A stretch of DNA of 64,000 bases from Pseudomonas farris. GTDB taxonomy: Bacteria; Pseudomonadota; Gammaproteobacteria; Pseudomonadales; Pseudomonadaceae. Shown one piece after another: positions 8,712 through 18,695 of the stretch. The notes beneath the pieces were generated by a model that made no database searches, had not been told where the DNA came from, and saw only the letters and a list, made by a program, of their open reading frames with translations. The stretch lies in the NCBI RefSeq assembly GCF_019145235.1, contig NZ_JAHSTV010000005.1:422030-486029 (forward strand). Reading direction: 5' to 3'. Every line of letters begins with the position of its first letter. The stretch's first letter is position 1. The translations under genes and the position numbers were made by a program.

Positions 8712-9722
8712 TCATTTTGGGAAGATCTCCAGCAATCGTGGCGCTATCTTGTCCAGTGGGCGAACTTCCACCGCCGCGTGAATGGCCGCGGCCGCCTTCG
8801 GCATGCCGTACACCGCACTGCTTTGTTGGTCCTGAGCGATGGTCAGGTAGCCCTGTTGGCGCATGAGTTTAAGCCCCTGCGCGCCATCGCGCCCCATACC
8901 GGTCAGCAGAACGCCCACCGCGTCACCGCTCCAGTAACTGGCCACACTCTCGAAAAACACATCGATCGAAGGCCGATAGATCTCATTGACCGGTTCGGCG
9001 GTGTAGGCCAGCGTGCCGTTTTTCAGCAAGCGAATATGATGGTTGGTCCCGGCCAGCAAGACCGTGCCGCTTCGTGGCGGTTCGCCTTCCTGGGCCAGGC
9101 GCACATCCAGGCCACTGGCACTGGCAAGCCATTCGGCCATGCCGGCGGCGAATACCTGATCCACATGCTGGACCAGCACGATGGCCGCCGAAAAATCTCG
9201 TGGCAGGCCTTTGAGTAGCACTTCGAGCGCCGCCGGCCCGCCAGCGGAAGAACCGATCGCCACCAAATGCTGGCGCGAGGACGAGTGGCGGTGCGAGCTC
9301 GGTGCCGATCGCACCCGATTGCTATGGTCGCCGATCAGCCAGCCAATGTTCATGATCTTGCGCAACAGCGGTGCGGCGGCTTCCTGAGGATTGCCGCCCC
9401 CGATAGCCGGGGTATCGACCACGTCCAGCGCGCCGTAACCCATGGCTTCGAACACCCGGTGCACGTTCTGCTCGCGGTCGACAGTGACAATGACTATCGC
9501 GCACGGGGTCTCGGCCATGATTCGCCGGGTCGCTTCCACACCGTCCATCAACGGCATGATCAAATCCATCAGGATCAGATCCGGGGTGTATTCGGCGCAA
9601 CGTTGCACCGCCTCGGCCCCATTGCCGGCGACCCAGACCACCTCATGCGCCGGTTCGAACGCCAAAGCGCGGCGCAAAGCCTCTACCGCCATGGGCATGT
9701 CATTGACGATAGCGATTTTCAT
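8712..9722 (-). CDS. wspF: WspF: CheB-type methylesterase
   Basis: 336 residues: an N-terminal receiver domain (phospho-acceptor Asp53 in LILMDLIMPLMDG) and a C-terminal CheB methylesterase domain with the serine motif GSSAGGPAALEV and the MGRDGAQGL loop. It removes methyl groups from WspA and so resets the signal; loss-of-function mutations are a classic cause of wrinkly spreader variants. The gene appears intact, so the strain is predicted to be non-wrinkly at this locus. Start overlaps the wspE stop by 4 bases. Confidence 0.96.
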   Translation of the reverse strand: MKIAIVNDMPMAVEALRRALAFEPAHEVVWVAGNGAEAVQRCAEYTPDLILMDLIMPLMDGVEATRRIMAETPCAIVIVTVDREQNVHRVFEAMGYGALDVVDTPAIGGGNPQEAAAPLLRKIMNIGWLIGDHSNRVRSAPSSHRHSSSRQHLVAIGSSAGGPAALEVLLKGLPRDFSAAIVLVQHVDQVFAAGMAEWLASASGLDVRLAQEGEPPRSGTVLLAGTNHHIRLLKNGTLAYTAEPVNEIYRPSIDVFFESVASYWSGDAVGVLLTGMGRDGAQGLKLMRQQGYLTIAQDQQSSAVYGMPKAAAAIHAAVEVRPLDKIAPRLLEIFPK

Positions 9723-12007
9723 GCCCGCGCGCCTCCAATGAGCTCAACCACTGCATCCAGCAAAGCGTCATCATGAAAACTCGCTTTGGCTAGATAATAG
9801 TCGGCTCCGGCGTCCAGTCCACGGCGGCGGTCTTCTTCGCGATCCTTGTAAGACACTACCATCACCGGCAGGGATTGCAGGCGGTTATCGCGGCGCAATA
9901 AAGACACCAGCTCGATGCCATCCATGCGCGGCATGTCGATGTCGGTGATCAGCAGATCGAAATCCTCCGAACGCAGAGCGTTCCAGCCATCCATACCGTC
10001 CACCGCCACCGCGACGTCATAGCCGCGATTGAGCAGCAATTTGCGCTGCAGCTCCCGAACGGTCAGCGAGTCATCCACCACCAGAATCCGTTTACGCGCC
10101 GCTTCGACGGCCTGATTGGCATGCCGGGCAATGCGCTCCAGACGCCCGGTATTGAGCAGTTTGTCCACCGAACGCAGCATGTCTTCGACGTCGACGATCA
10201 GCACCACCGAGCCGTCGTCGAGCAACGCTCCGGCGGAAATGTCCTGCACCTTGCCCAGGCGCTCGTCCAGCGGCAGCACCACCAGCGTCCGCTCGCCGAT
10301 AAACCGCTCGACCGCTACCCCGTAGATCGCCTCGCGCTCGCGGATGACCACGACTTTGAGGGTCTGCGCGCTGTTCTGGCTCGCCGGGCGCTGCAACAGC
10401 TGACTGGCGGCAACCAGCCCGACATGCCGGCCTTCGTGCCAGAAATGCTGCCGACCCTCGACCTGCACGATGTCCTCCGGCGCCAGATCACACATGCGCT
10501 CGATGTGCGCCAGCGGGAAGGCATACGCCTCCTCACCGACTTCCACCACCAGGCTGCGCACCACCGACAGCGTCAGCGGCACTTCCAGATGAAAGCGACT
10601 GCCCTCCCCCGCCGTTTGCTCCAGCACCACGGCGCCGCGCAATTGGCGAACCATATGCTGAACCGCATCCAGGCCAACGCCGCGCCCGGAGACTTCGGTA
10701 ACCGTATCGCGCAGGCTGAAACCCGGCAGAAACAGGAACGTCAGCAGCTCTTCTTCGCTCAACTGGGCGGCGGTTTCGGCTGGGGATAACTGCCGCTCGA
10801 CGATGTTGCGGCGCAGTTTTTCCAGATCAACGCCATTGCCATCGTCGCTGAGTTCCAACACCAGAAGACCGGCCTGATGGGAGGCTCGCAAACGGATCAC
10901 ACCTTCTTCCGGTTTACCGGCCAATAGCCGTTGTTCCCGGGTTTCGATACCGTGATCGACCGCATTGCGCAGCAGGTGCGTCAGCGGCGCTTCGAGTTTT
11001 TCCAGTACGTCGCGATCGACTTGAGTCTTGTCGCCCTCAATCTCCAGCCGCACCTGCTTCCCAAGGCTGCGGCCAAGATCGCGGACCATGCGCACTTGCC
11101 CGCTCAGCACATCGGCGAATGGCCGCATGCGACAGGCCAGCGCGGTGTCATACAACACCTGCGCGCGCTGGCTGGCGTGCCAGGCGAACTCATCCAGTTC
11201 GGCGTTTTTTTCCACCAGCAATTGCTGGGACTCCGCCAGTAACCGACGAGCATCGCCCAAGGCTTCTTGGGCTTCGAGGCTCAAGGCATGGTCCTTGAGA
11301 TGGACGTTGAGACTTTCCAGGGCCCGCAGACCGTTGCTCTGCATGCGTTTAAGGCGCTGCATAGTGGCCAGATGCGGCTTGAGCCGCTGGGTTTCCACCA
11401 GGGATTTACTCGACAGGTCGAGCAGGCTGTTCAAACGCTCGGCCGTGACGCGCAATACGCGTTCGCCACTTTCGGTGGTGCGTTTAGCCATGGGCGCTGG
11501 CTCGGCGGGCGTTGCCAGGGGAGCTTCGGTGGCGGCCGGCATGGGCGACTCAACCTTGGGCGTCGGCGGTTCCAGCTGAAGTTCTGCCATCGGCGGCGTC
11601 ATCGGGGCAGTGGCCGCCATGTGATCAAGCAGCCGTCCCATCAAGACGACATAAGCGTCGATATCCGCAGGCGCCGGAGCGTTGCCTGGCGTCGCAATCC
11701 GCATCAGCAGATCGGTGCCTTGCAACAGTGCATCAATGTGTTCGGGCCGCAGGTACAGGCGCCCTTCCTGGGCGCTGACCAGGTAATCTTCCATCACATG
11801 GGCGACGCTGACCCCGGCATCGACACCGACAATCCGCGCCGCGCCCTTGAGCGAATGGGCCGCGCGCATGCACGACTCAAGGTAATCGGCCTGGGTCGGA
11901 TCACGCTCAAGCGCCAAAAGGCCTGCGCTCAGCACCAGGGTCTGGGCCTCGGCTTCGAGGCTGAACAGTTCCAGCAAAGAGGCGTCACGCATTTGCTCGG
12001 GGGTCAT
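9719..12007 (-). CDS. wspE: WspE: hybrid CheA-type histidine kinase/response regulator
   Basis: 762 residues. In order: HPt domain with phospho-accepting His51 (AAHSLKGAAR), a variable Pro/Ala-rich linker (~130-180), dimerisation and CheA-type ATPase domain (NAVDHG N box, DDGNGVD and GRGVGLD G boxes), a CheW-like domain, and a C-terminal receiver (ILVVDDSLTVREL, ITDIDMPRMDG). It phosphorylates WspR and WspF in response to WspA. It is coupled to its neighbours by 4-bp overlaps on both sides. Confidence 0.97.
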   Translation of the reverse strand: MTPEQMRDASLLELFSLEAEAQTLVLSAGLLALERDPTQADYLESCMRAAHSLKGAARIVGVDAGVSVAHVMEDYLVSAQEGRLYLRPEHIDALLQGTDLLMRIATPGNAPAPADIDAYVVLMGRLLDHMAATAPMTPPMAELQLEPPTPKVESPMPAATEAPLATPAEPAPMAKRTTESGERVLRVTAERLNSLLDLSSKSLVETQRLKPHLATMQRLKRMQSNGLRALESLNVHLKDHALSLEAQEALGDARRLLAESQQLLVEKNAELDEFAWHASQRAQVLYDTALACRMRPFADVLSGQVRMVRDLGRSLGKQVRLEIEGDKTQVDRDVLEKLEAPLTHLLRNAVDHGIETREQRLLAGKPEEGVIRLRASHQAGLLVLELSDDGNGVDLEKLRRNIVERQLSPAETAAQLSEEELLTFLFLPGFSLRDTVTEVSGRGVGLDAVQHMVRQLRGAVVLEQTAGEGSRFHLEVPLTLSVVRSLVVEVGEEAYAFPLAHIERMCDLAPEDIVQVEGRQHFWHEGRHVGLVAASQLLQRPASQNSAQTLKVVVIREREAIYGVAVERFIGERTLVVLPLDERLGKVQDISAGALLDDGSVVLIVDVEDMLRSVDKLLNTGRLERIARHANQAVEAARKRILVVDDSLTVRELQRKLLLNRGYDVAVAVDGMDGWNALRSEDFDLLITDIDMPRMDGIELVSLLRRDNRLQSLPVMVVSYKDREEDRRRGLDAGADYYLAKASFHDDALLDAVVELIGGARA

Positions 12008-12687
12008 GTGAGGCTCCGGGTCACGGCGGACAGCAGCTGTTCTTCATCCAGCCAACGCAGGCTTCGACCTTTGAATTGCAAAACGCCACGGGTGTATTTG
12101 GCGCTGGCCTGGGTGCCGGACTGAGACGCCGCATCGAGAATGCGCTCATCGATGGCATGAATCCCGTCGACCTCGTCCACCGGCACCACCACTGGCCCGC
12201 CGTGAGCGGCAATGATCAGCATCCGCGGCATCACCCGCGCACCGGATGCCACGCTACTGGTGGCGTCGAGCCCCAGCAGCTCCACCAGCGAGAGGCACGC
12301 CACCAAGGCACCGCGCACATTCGCCACGCCGAGCAACGCCCGGGAGCGCTGATGCGGCAACGAGTGAATCGCCTGCAGCGGCGCCACTTCGACCAGGCTG
12401 CGAGTGGCCAGGCCCAGCCATTCTTCGCCGAGGCGAAACATCAGCAGCGAGCGGGTTTTCACATCGCTCTCAGCCGTTGTGGAGACTTGCTGGCGGTCGT
12501 CCTGCTGCAACGCATAGCGGTCGAGCAAGCGTGTGGCGGCAGCCGAATACACCGCACAGTTGCGGCAATGAATGTGCTCGCTCAGCAATGGGCAGGACTG
12601 GTCGCCGTGGATACCGATACGGTTCCAGCAGTCGTCGATGGCCTGGGCATCTTCATGGGTGACGCTCAAGGTGTCGGCGGCGTTCAT
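12004..12687 (-). CDS. wspD: WspD: CheW-like scaffold protein
   Basis: 227 residues. The C-terminal two thirds form a CheW domain (LMFRLGEEWLGLATRSLVEV, then VRGALVACLSLVELLGL). The N-terminal ~75 residues contain a Cys-rich stretch (SCPLLSEHIHCRNCAVY) typical of WspD rather than WspB. It links receptor WspA to kinase WspE. The start overlaps the wspC stop and its stop overlaps the wspE start, each by 4 bases. Confidence 0.95.
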   Translation of the reverse strand: MNAADTLSVTHEDAQAIDDCWNRIGIHGDQSCPLLSEHIHCRNCAVYSAAATRLLDRYALQQDDRQQVSTTAESDVKTRSLLMFRLGEEWLGLATRSLVEVAPLQAIHSLPHQRSRALLGVANVRGALVACLSLVELLGLDATSSVASGARVMPRMLIIAAHGGPVVVPVDEVDGIHAIDERILDAASQSGTQASAKYTRGVLQFKGRSLRWLDEEQLLSAVTRSLT

Positions 12688-13958
12688 CGTTTACGCTCAC
12701 TGTCAGCGGCGCGCTCGCTGCGGGCGGCGCGGGCCTGCAATCGTCTGGCACCGGCCGTGTCGCCCTGGGACTGCAGCAAAGCGGCCAGATGCATCAATGC
12801 GTCGGGGTGTTGCGGTTCGAGGTACAACGCCTTGCGATAAAAGCCCTGGGCCTCGAGAGCGCTGCCTGCGACATCGCTGAGCAGCCCCAGCCAATAGAAC
12901 ACCTGCGCCACCGGCTCGTGACTGCGCAAAAAACTTTCGCACGCGGCGCGGGCCTCAGCGCTTTTGCCTTCATTGGCCAGCGCGGCGATGTTCGCCAGCA
13001 GCGTGGCGGCGTCTGAAGGGGTAGCCGAAGGGGTGGCGGCGACCTGAGGCATCGGCACCACCGTCGCGAAAGGCCGACTGCGCGCTGGCGGCGGTGTCAC
13101 GCTGCGCACCGGTTGTTGCACTGGCAGCGGCGTCGGCACGAAGGACACAAGCGGTTCCGGCGCACTTTGACGACTGAAGGCAAACGACTGCGGGATGCCG
13201 ATCGAGCGCATGCCGAAACGTCCCAGCAGACTGCCCTCCGCCGGGCCGATAAACAGCACGCCGTCGACGTGGGTCAGGCGCTTGAGCACTTCGAACACTT
13301 GCTGCTGGGTCGGCTGATCGAAATAGATCAGCAAATTGCGGCAGAACACGAAGTCATAAGGTGGCTCACTGGCCAGCAAGGCCGGATCCAGCAGATTGCC
13401 GACCTGCAAACGCACCTGCTCAAGCACGCGCCCGCTAAGACGATAGTTGTCGTTTTCAGCCGTGAAATGCCGCTCGCGAAAGTCGATGTCCTGTCCGCGA
13501 AACGAATTCTTGCCATACAGCGCGAGCCTGGCCTTTTCCACCGACAGCGGGCTGACATCCATGCCGTCGACCTTGAACTGGTGCGGCGCCAGCCCGGCAT
13601 CAAGCAATGCCATGGCGATGGAGTACGGTTCTTCGCCGGTGGAACACGGCAGACTGAGAATCCGCAGGGCGCGCATGTTATTGATCGCCGCCAGCCGCTT
13701 GGCCGCCAGTTTCGCCAGCGTGGCGAAGGATTCCGGGTAACGGAAAAACCAGGTCTCGGGGACGATTACCGCTTCGATCAGCGCCTGTTGTTCGTCGCGC
13801 GAGCCCAGCAGGGTGTGCCAGTACTCATCGGCCGTCAGCGCCCGCGCGGCCGTGCAGCGCTGGCGCACCGCGCGTTCGATGATCGCCGGGCCGACCGAGC
13901 CCACATCGAGGCCGATACGTTCTTTGAGGAAATCGAAAAACCTTTGATCGCTGCTCAT
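12684..13958 (-). CDS. wspC: WspC: CheR-type methyltransferase with TPR repeats
   Basis: 424 residues. Residues 1-~270 are a CheR SAM-dependent methyltransferase (ETWFFRYPESF, the SAM-binding LSLPCSTGEEPYSIAM, and FCRNLLIYF). A Pro-rich linker leads to TPR-like repeats in the last ~110 residues (FYRKALYLEPQHPDALMHLA). It methylates glutamates on WspA, countering WspF. The TPR extension is normal for WspC and may control its docking to the receptor. Confidence 0.96.
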   Translation of the reverse strand: MSSDQRFFDFLKERIGLDVGSVGPAIIERAVRQRCTAARALTADEYWHTLLGSRDEQQALIEAVIVPETWFFRYPESFATLAKLAAKRLAAINNMRALRILSLPCSTGEEPYSIAMALLDAGLAPHQFKVDGMDVSPLSVEKARLALYGKNSFRGQDIDFRERHFTAENDNYRLSGRVLEQVRLQVGNLLDPALLASEPPYDFVFCRNLLIYFDQPTQQQVFEVLKRLTHVDGVLFIGPAEGSLLGRFGMRSIGIPQSFAFSRQSAPEPLVSFVPTPLPVQQPVRSVTPPPARSRPFATVVPMPQVAATPSATPSDAATLLANIAALANEGKSAEARAACESFLRSHEPVAQVFYWLGLLSDVAGSALEAQGFYRKALYLEPQHPDALMHLAALLQSQGDTAGARRLQARAARSERAADSERKR

Positions 13959-14491
13959 CCCTGCTCCTCAAACTGCGCCAGGTCCAACGGCGGCGAGGGA
14001 AACAACAAGGCGCGGACCTGTTCGTCCAGCAAATCGGCAACCCGCACCCATTGCAGTAAACCCTGGACATCTTCGCGCACCGGGCCCAGATACGGCGCTT
14101 GGCGATTGTCCAGGCCATAGGGCTGAAAGTCCGCCGGATTGCACCGCAACGTGTCGGTAACCTGCTCCAGAATCAGCCCGAGCAATTGCGCAGGCGTCGC
14201 TTCATCCGGACGATAGTGCACCAGCACCAGCCGCGTGCTGGTGCGGGCCTGGGCCGGTTGGCCGAACGTCAGGGCGCTGAGGTCGATCACCGGCACCACC
14301 GCGCCGCGATAGGCGAACACCCCGGCCACCCAGTCCGGCGCCCGGGGAATCGGTTTCAACGGCAGTTGCGGCAGCACTTCGGCCACCTCGATGGCCTGCA
14401 AGGCGTAACGCTCGTTGCCGATGCGGAACACCAGAAACAACGACTGTTTCACTGGCATCACCGCGCCGCGTTTGACCGCGAGCTCGCTCAT
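13955..14491 (-). CDS. wspB: WspB: CheW-like scaffold protein
   Basis: 178 residues, a single CheW domain (FLVFRIGNERYALQAIEVAEV, FAYRGAVVPVIDLSAL). It couples the receptor WspA to the kinase WspE; the operon encodes a second, longer CheW protein, WspD. Its ATG overlaps the wspA stop codon at 14491 and its end overlaps the wspC start. Confidence 0.95.
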   Translation of the reverse strand: MSELAVKRGAVMPVKQSLFLVFRIGNERYALQAIEVAEVLPQLPLKPIPRAPDWVAGVFAYRGAVVPVIDLSALTFGQPAQARTSTRLVLVHYRPDEATPAQLLGLILEQVTDTLRCNPADFQPYGLDNRQAPYLGPVREDVQGLLQWVRVADLLDEQVRALLFPSPPLDLAQFEEQG

Positions 14492-16113
14492 CAGACTTTG
14501 AATCGCGAGACGCCGCCACGCAGCCCCACGGCCACCTGGCTCAGTTCATCGATGGCGAAACTGGCCTGACGCAGGGACTCGACGGTCTGGCTGCTGGCAT
14601 CGCCCAACTGCACCAACGCGTGGTTGATCTGCTCGGCGCCGGTGGCTTGGGCCTGCATGCCTTCATTGACCATCAACACCCGTGGTGCCAGCGCCTGAAC
14701 CTGATGGATGATCTGCGACAGCTGCTCGCCCACCGACTGCACCTCGGACATGCCACGGCGCACTTCTTCTGAAAACTTGTCCATGCCCATGACCCCCGCC
14801 GACACCGCCGACTGGATCTCGCGCACCATCTGCTCGATGTCGTAGGTGGCCACCGCGGTTTGGTCCGCCAGACGCCGCACTTCGGTGGCGACCACGGCAA
14901 ACCCGCGACCGTATTCACCGGCCTTCTCGGCTTCGATCGCGGCGTTCAGGGACAGCAGATTGGTCTGGTCGGCGACTTTGACGATGGTCACCACCACTTG
15001 ATTGATGTTGCCGGCCTTCTCATTGAGGATCGCCAGTTTGGCGTTGACCAGATCGGCCGCGCCCATCACCGAGTGCATGGTGTCTTCCATGCGCGCCAGG
15101 CCTTGTTGACCGGAACCGGCCAGCACCGAAGCCTGATCGGCGGCAGTGGAGACTTCGGTCATGGTGCGCACCAGATCCCGCGAGGTGGCGGCAATTTCCC
15201 GCGATGTCGCACCGATTTCGGTGGTGGTGGCTGCGGTTTCGGTGGCCGTGGCTTGCTGCTGCTTGGACGTCGCGGCGATTTCCGTGACCGACGTGGTGAC
15301 CTGCACCGAGGAGCGCTGGGCCTGGGACACCAGCGAGGTGAGCTCGGTCATCATGTCGTTGAAGCCGGTTTCCACTGCGCCGAACTCGTCCTTGCGATCA
15401 AGATTCAGGCGGCTACTGAGATCACCGGTGCGCATGATTTCGAGGATATCCACGATGCGATTCATCGGCGCCATGATCGCGCGCATCAGCAGCAGGCCAC
15501 AGAGGCCGGCGACGATAATCGCCACCAGCAAAGAGACGCCCATGCTGATTTTGGCGGTCGTCACTGCGTCACCAATGGCCAGTGTGGCTTCTTCAGCCAG
15601 ATCGTGATTATGCTCGATGAGGCTGTTCAACTGCTTGCGCCCATTAACCCAGGCCGGGGTGAGCTTTTGCTCCAGGGCAAGACGCGCTGGTTCGTACTCT
15701 TTGCGCTGATAGAGATCGATGACGTTCGTCAGTTCTTGATTGAAGAGCTGATGGTACGCTTCGAATTTGTCGAAAGTAGCCTGATCTTCCGCTGTGAAAA
15801 TGGTCTTACGGTAGCTGGCCATCTGCTCGCTCAAGCGCTCTTCGAAGCTCTTGTACATAGCGTGATCGGCGGGTGTTATTTCGCGACGCCCGGAAAGGCC
15901 GACAATCTGCTGGGTCAGGTTGTAACTGTCGACCCAGGCACCGCGCATCATCGAACTGAAATACACCCCGGGCACCGCATCGGTGCGGACCCTGTCTGCG
16001 CTGGCATCGATCTTCATCAACCGGGAAAAAGACACCACGACCATCAACAGCATGATCGCGATAATCACCGCAAAGCTCGCCAAAATGCGTTGGCGCAACG
16101 TCCAGTTCTTCAC
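14491..16113 (-). CDS. wspA: WspA: membrane-bound methyl-accepting surface sensor
   Basis: 540 residues, first gene of the wsp operon. N-terminal membrane segment (about 10-30), a helical-bundle periplasmic sensing domain (~35-190), a second membrane segment (~190-213), a HAMP domain, and a long cytoplasmic coiled coil ending in the kinase-control tip with the conserved [20 protein letters not shown]. Surface contact or envelope stress activates it and, through WspE, WspR. Upstream (16114-16280) must hold the operon promoter; I cannot assign -35/-10 boxes with confidence. Confidence 0.97.
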   Translation of the reverse strand: MKNWTLRQRILASFAVIIAIMLLMVVVSFSRLMKIDASADRVRTDAVPGVYFSSMMRGAWVDSYNLTQQIVGLSGRREITPADHAMYKSFEERLSEQMASYRKTIFTAEDQATFDKFEAYHQLFNQELTNVIDLYQRKEYEPARLALEQKLTPAWVNGRKQLNSLIEHNHDLAEEATLAIGDAVTTAKISMGVSLLVAIIVAGLCGLLLMRAIMAPMNRIVDILEIMRTGDLSSRLNLDRKDEFGAVETGFNDMMTELTSLVSQAQRSSVQVTTSVTEIAATSKQQQATATETAATTTEIGATSREIAATSRDLVRTMTEVSTAADQASVLAGSGQQGLARMEDTMHSVMGAADLVNAKLAILNEKAGNINQVVVTIVKVADQTNLLSLNAAIEAEKAGEYGRGFAVVATEVRRLADQTAVATYDIEQMVREIQSAVSAGVMGMDKFSEEVRRGMSEVQSVGEQLSQIIHQVQALAPRVLMVNEGMQAQATGAEQINHALVQLGDASSQTVESLRQASFAIDELSQVAVGLRGGVSRFKV

Positions 16114-16280
16114 AGTCAGTCCTCGGTGCGGTTCAAATTGCGGGGGAGTATAGCCGAGGGTGGTGTTTCATTTATCAGATGCTGAGCTCCGCTTCTCATC
16201 CTGCCAACAAAAAGCCGGGATTCGGCAGAAACAGACCGTGGATTGGTCATTGGGGGAAAGTTGTCGGGGCTGAGGACGCC

Positions 16281-16376
16281 ATCGCGAGCAGGCTCGCTCC
16301 CACAGTAGATCCGCAGTGAACACGCAGCCTGTGCGCGACAGTAATCAACATGTGGGAGCGAGCCTGCTCGCGAAAG
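16281..16376. repeat. REP pair, diverging arrangement
   Basis: A 'CGCGAGCAGGCTCGCTCCCAC' copy and its inverse lie ~48 bp apart between the 3' end of the DUF533 gene and the wsp promoter region. Confidence 0.9.
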
Positions 16377-16388
16377 CAGTCTAAAAAC

Positions 16389-17111
16389 CTATACCGAAGC
16401 CTGGCGCACCTGCTTCTCCAGCTCGGCCTTCAACCCCGGTTCCAGCTTCAACTGCCGCGCCAGTTCATCCAGGTAGGACTTCTCCATGAAGTTCTCCTCA
16501 TCCACCAGCATCACACTGGCGATGTACATCTCGGCCGCCATTTCCGGTGTGCTGGCGGCGCGGGCGACGTCGGTCGGGTCCAGCGGTTTGTTGAGTTCGG
16601 CGTGCAGCCAGTGTTGCAGCTCCTGATCATTGTCGAGCTTGCTGAACTCGCCTTCGATCAATTGGCGTTCACGCTCATCGACATGACCGTCAGCCTTGGC
16701 CGCGGCCACCAACGCCTTGAGGATCGCCTGGCTATGTTGCTCAACTTGCGCCGCCGGCAAACGGTCGATAGTTTGCGGTTCGGTAGTGGGGGCAGTGCCC
16801 TGCTGGGCCTGCCAGTTGCCATACGCTTTGTAGGCAATCACGCCCAGTGCGGCGAGGCCGCCGTAGATCGCCACTTTGCCGCCGACCTTGCGCACCTTCT
16901 TGTTGCCGAGCAACAGGCCCATGGCGCCAGCCGCCAGAGCACCGCCGCCGGCGCCGGATAGCACACTGCCGAGGCCGCCCGAACCACTGGAGCCTCCGAG
17001 CAAACCGCCCAAACCACCGCTGGACGCTTTGTTCTGGGTACCGCCGGCCTTGTTCTGCAACAGGTCCTGACCGGATTTGAGTAGTTGATCGAGCAATCCA
17101 CGAGTGTTCAT
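16389..17111 (-). CDS. DUF533 / TerB-like protein
   Basis: 240 residues when started at 17111 (MNTRGLLDQLLKSGQD); a frame to 17246 is poorly supported. Residues ~20-85 are strongly Gly/Ala/Ser-rich, followed by a short hydrophobic stretch (VAIYGGLAALGVIAYKAYG) that may insert in or lie along the membrane. The C-terminal ~110 residues form the all-helical TerB-like fold (KADGHVDERERQLIE acidic motif, AAEMYIASVMLVDEEN). The family is widespread in proteobacteria and may bind metal ions or sit at the inner membrane; its exact role is unknown. Monocistronic. Confidence 0.85.
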   Translation of the reverse strand: MNTRGLLDQLLKSGQDLLQNKAGGTQNKASSGGLGGLLGGSSGSGGLGSVLSGAGGGALAAGAMGLLLGNKKVRKVGGKVAIYGGLAALGVIAYKAYGNWQAQQGTAPTTEPQTIDRLPAAQVEQHSQAILKALVAAAKADGHVDERERQLIEGEFSKLDNDQELQHWLHAELNKPLDPTDVARAASTPEMAAEMYIASVMLVDEENFMEKSYLDELARQLKLEPGLKAELEKQVRQASV

Positions 17112-17438
17112 TTTGCTGCCTCCACGAATTCGGGTTAACCGGATCATTAAGGCCACCAGCCTAGATCGAAAGTGCCCGACATCTCTCGATGAGAGTGCTT
17201 CCGGATGTTGCTCAATTGTCAGGCAAACCGGCGGAAACACATCCACGCAATCTATTTCATCGAATGCAGCCTTGAAGATTTGTCGACCGTAGAACCGCGC
17301 ACTAGGCTGGATAAATTCAAAGACAGCCCGGCCTCAGTCAGCCTTCCACAAAGCGCACTACGCTAATAACAAGCCGTTCATGACGTACCACCCCGTTCAA
17401 CACTGCCCCGACCATAATTTAAAGAAGAGGGTTCACCC
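17112..17438. other. Intergenic region between divergent genes
   Basis: 327 bases without a convincing gene. It must hold the promoters for the leftward DUF533 gene and the rightward ABC transporter operon. The only firm element is the ribosome-binding site AAGAAGAGG just before the ATG at 17439. Confidence 0.6.
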
Positions 17439-18590
17439 ATGCTTGTGCACAAGACCGCACTGCTCAGTGCAATCACCACAGCACTGCTGGCCAGCACCAG
17501 CCTGCAGGCCGCCGAACCGCTGAAAGCCGTCGGCGCCGGCGAAGGTCAGCTGGATATCGTCGCCTGGCCTGGTTATATCGAACGGGGCGAAACCGACAAG
17601 GCCTACGACTGGGTCAGCGCTTTCGAGAAGGAAACCGGCTGCAAGGTCAACGTCAAGACCGCCGGCACGTCCGATGAAATGGTCAGCCTGATGGCCAAGG
17701 GCGGTTACGACCTGGTGACGGCGTCCGGCGACGCCTCCCTGCGCCTGATCGCCGGCAAACGTGTGCAGCCGATCAACACCGCACTGATTCCCAACTGGAA
17801 AAATCTCGATCCGCGCCTGAAGGATGCACCGTGGTATGTGGTCGACAAGCAGACCTACGGCGCCCCCTATCAATGGGGCCCGAACGTGCTGATGTACAAC
17901 ACCAACGTATTCAAGCAACCGCCAACCAGCTGGAGCGTGATATTCGACGCGCAGAACCTGCCGGATGGCAAACCCAACAAAGGCCGGGTGCAAGCCTACG
18001 ACGGCCCGATCTACATCGCCGACGCGGCGCTGTACCTCAAGACCACCAAGCCAGAGCTGGGTATCCAGAACCCCTACGAGCTGACCGAAGCGCAGTACAA
18101 GGCTGTGCTCGATCTACTGCGCGCACAGCAAAAGCTGATTCATCGCTACTGGCACGACACCACTGTGCAGATGAGCGACTTCAAAAACGAAGGCGTGGTG
18201 GCTTCCAGCTCCTGGCCCTATCAGGTCAATGGCCTGATGAACGAGAAACAGCCAGTCGCGTCGACCATTCCGAAAGAAGGCGCCACCGGGTGGGCCGACA
18301 CCACCATGTTGCACGCCGAGGCCAAGCACCCGAACTGCGCTTACAAGTGGATGGACTGGTCGCTCACGCCGAAGGTCCAAGGTGATGTGGCGGCGTGGTT
18401 TGGTTCGTTGCCGGCAGTTCCCGCGGCATGCACAGGCAGCGAACTGTTGGGTGCGGAGGGTTGCAAGACCAACGGTTTCGACCAGTTCGACAAGATCGCC
18501 TTCTGGAAAACCCCGCAGGCTGAGGGCGGCAAGTTCGTGCCTTATAGCCGCTGGACCCAGGATTACATTGCGATTATGGGCGGTCGTTAA
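17439..18590 (+). CDS. ydcS: Periplasmic polyamine-type substrate-binding protein (YdcS-like)
   Basis: 383 residues with a Sec signal peptide (cleavage probably after LQAAEP, about residue 22-25). The mature protein is an extracellular solute-binding protein of the spermidine/putrescine class: LDIVAWPGYIERG near the start and the AGTSDEMVSLM and GGYDLVTASGDA segments. It binds the ligand and delivers it to the YdcTUV transporter encoded downstream. The order binding protein-ATPase-permease-permease-aldehyde dehydrogenase equals the E. coli ydcSTUV-patD operon, which points to putrescine. A REP pair separates it from the ATPase gene. Confidence 0.9.
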   Translation: MLVHKTALLSAITTALLASTSLQAAEPLKAVGAGEGQLDIVAWPGYIERGETDKAYDWVSAFEKETGCKVNVKTAGTSDEMVSLMAKGGYDLVTASGDASLRLIAGKRVQPINTALIPNWKNLDPRLKDAPWYVVDKQTYGAPYQWGPNVLMYNTNVFKQPPTSWSVIFDAQNLPDGKPNKGRVQAYDGPIYIADAALYLKTTKPELGIQNPYELTEAQYKAVLDLLRAQQKLIHRYWHDTTVQMSDFKNEGVVASSSWPYQVNGLMNEKQPVASTIPKEGATGWADTTMLHAEAKHPNCAYKWMDWSLTPKVQGDVAAWFGSLPAVPAACTGSELLGAEGCKTNGFDQFDKIAFWKTPQAEGGKFVPYSRWTQDYIAIMGGR

Positions 18591-18596
18591 GCCCTC

Positions 18597-18660
18597 TTCG
18601 CGAGCAGGCTCGCTCCCACATTTGATCGCGTTCCCCTGTGGGAGCGAGCCTGCTCGCGAT
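18597..18660. repeat. REP pair inside an ABC transporter operon
   Basis: Inverted copies of CGCGAGCAGGCTCGCTCCCAC separated by ~20 bases fill the gap between the binding-protein gene and the ATPase gene. A stem-loop here could protect the upstream mRNA so that the binding protein is made in excess; this is inference from known REP effects. Confidence 0.9.
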
Positions 18661-18695
18661 GCTTTTAAAGATTCAGATTCTTGGAGCTCCGCACC

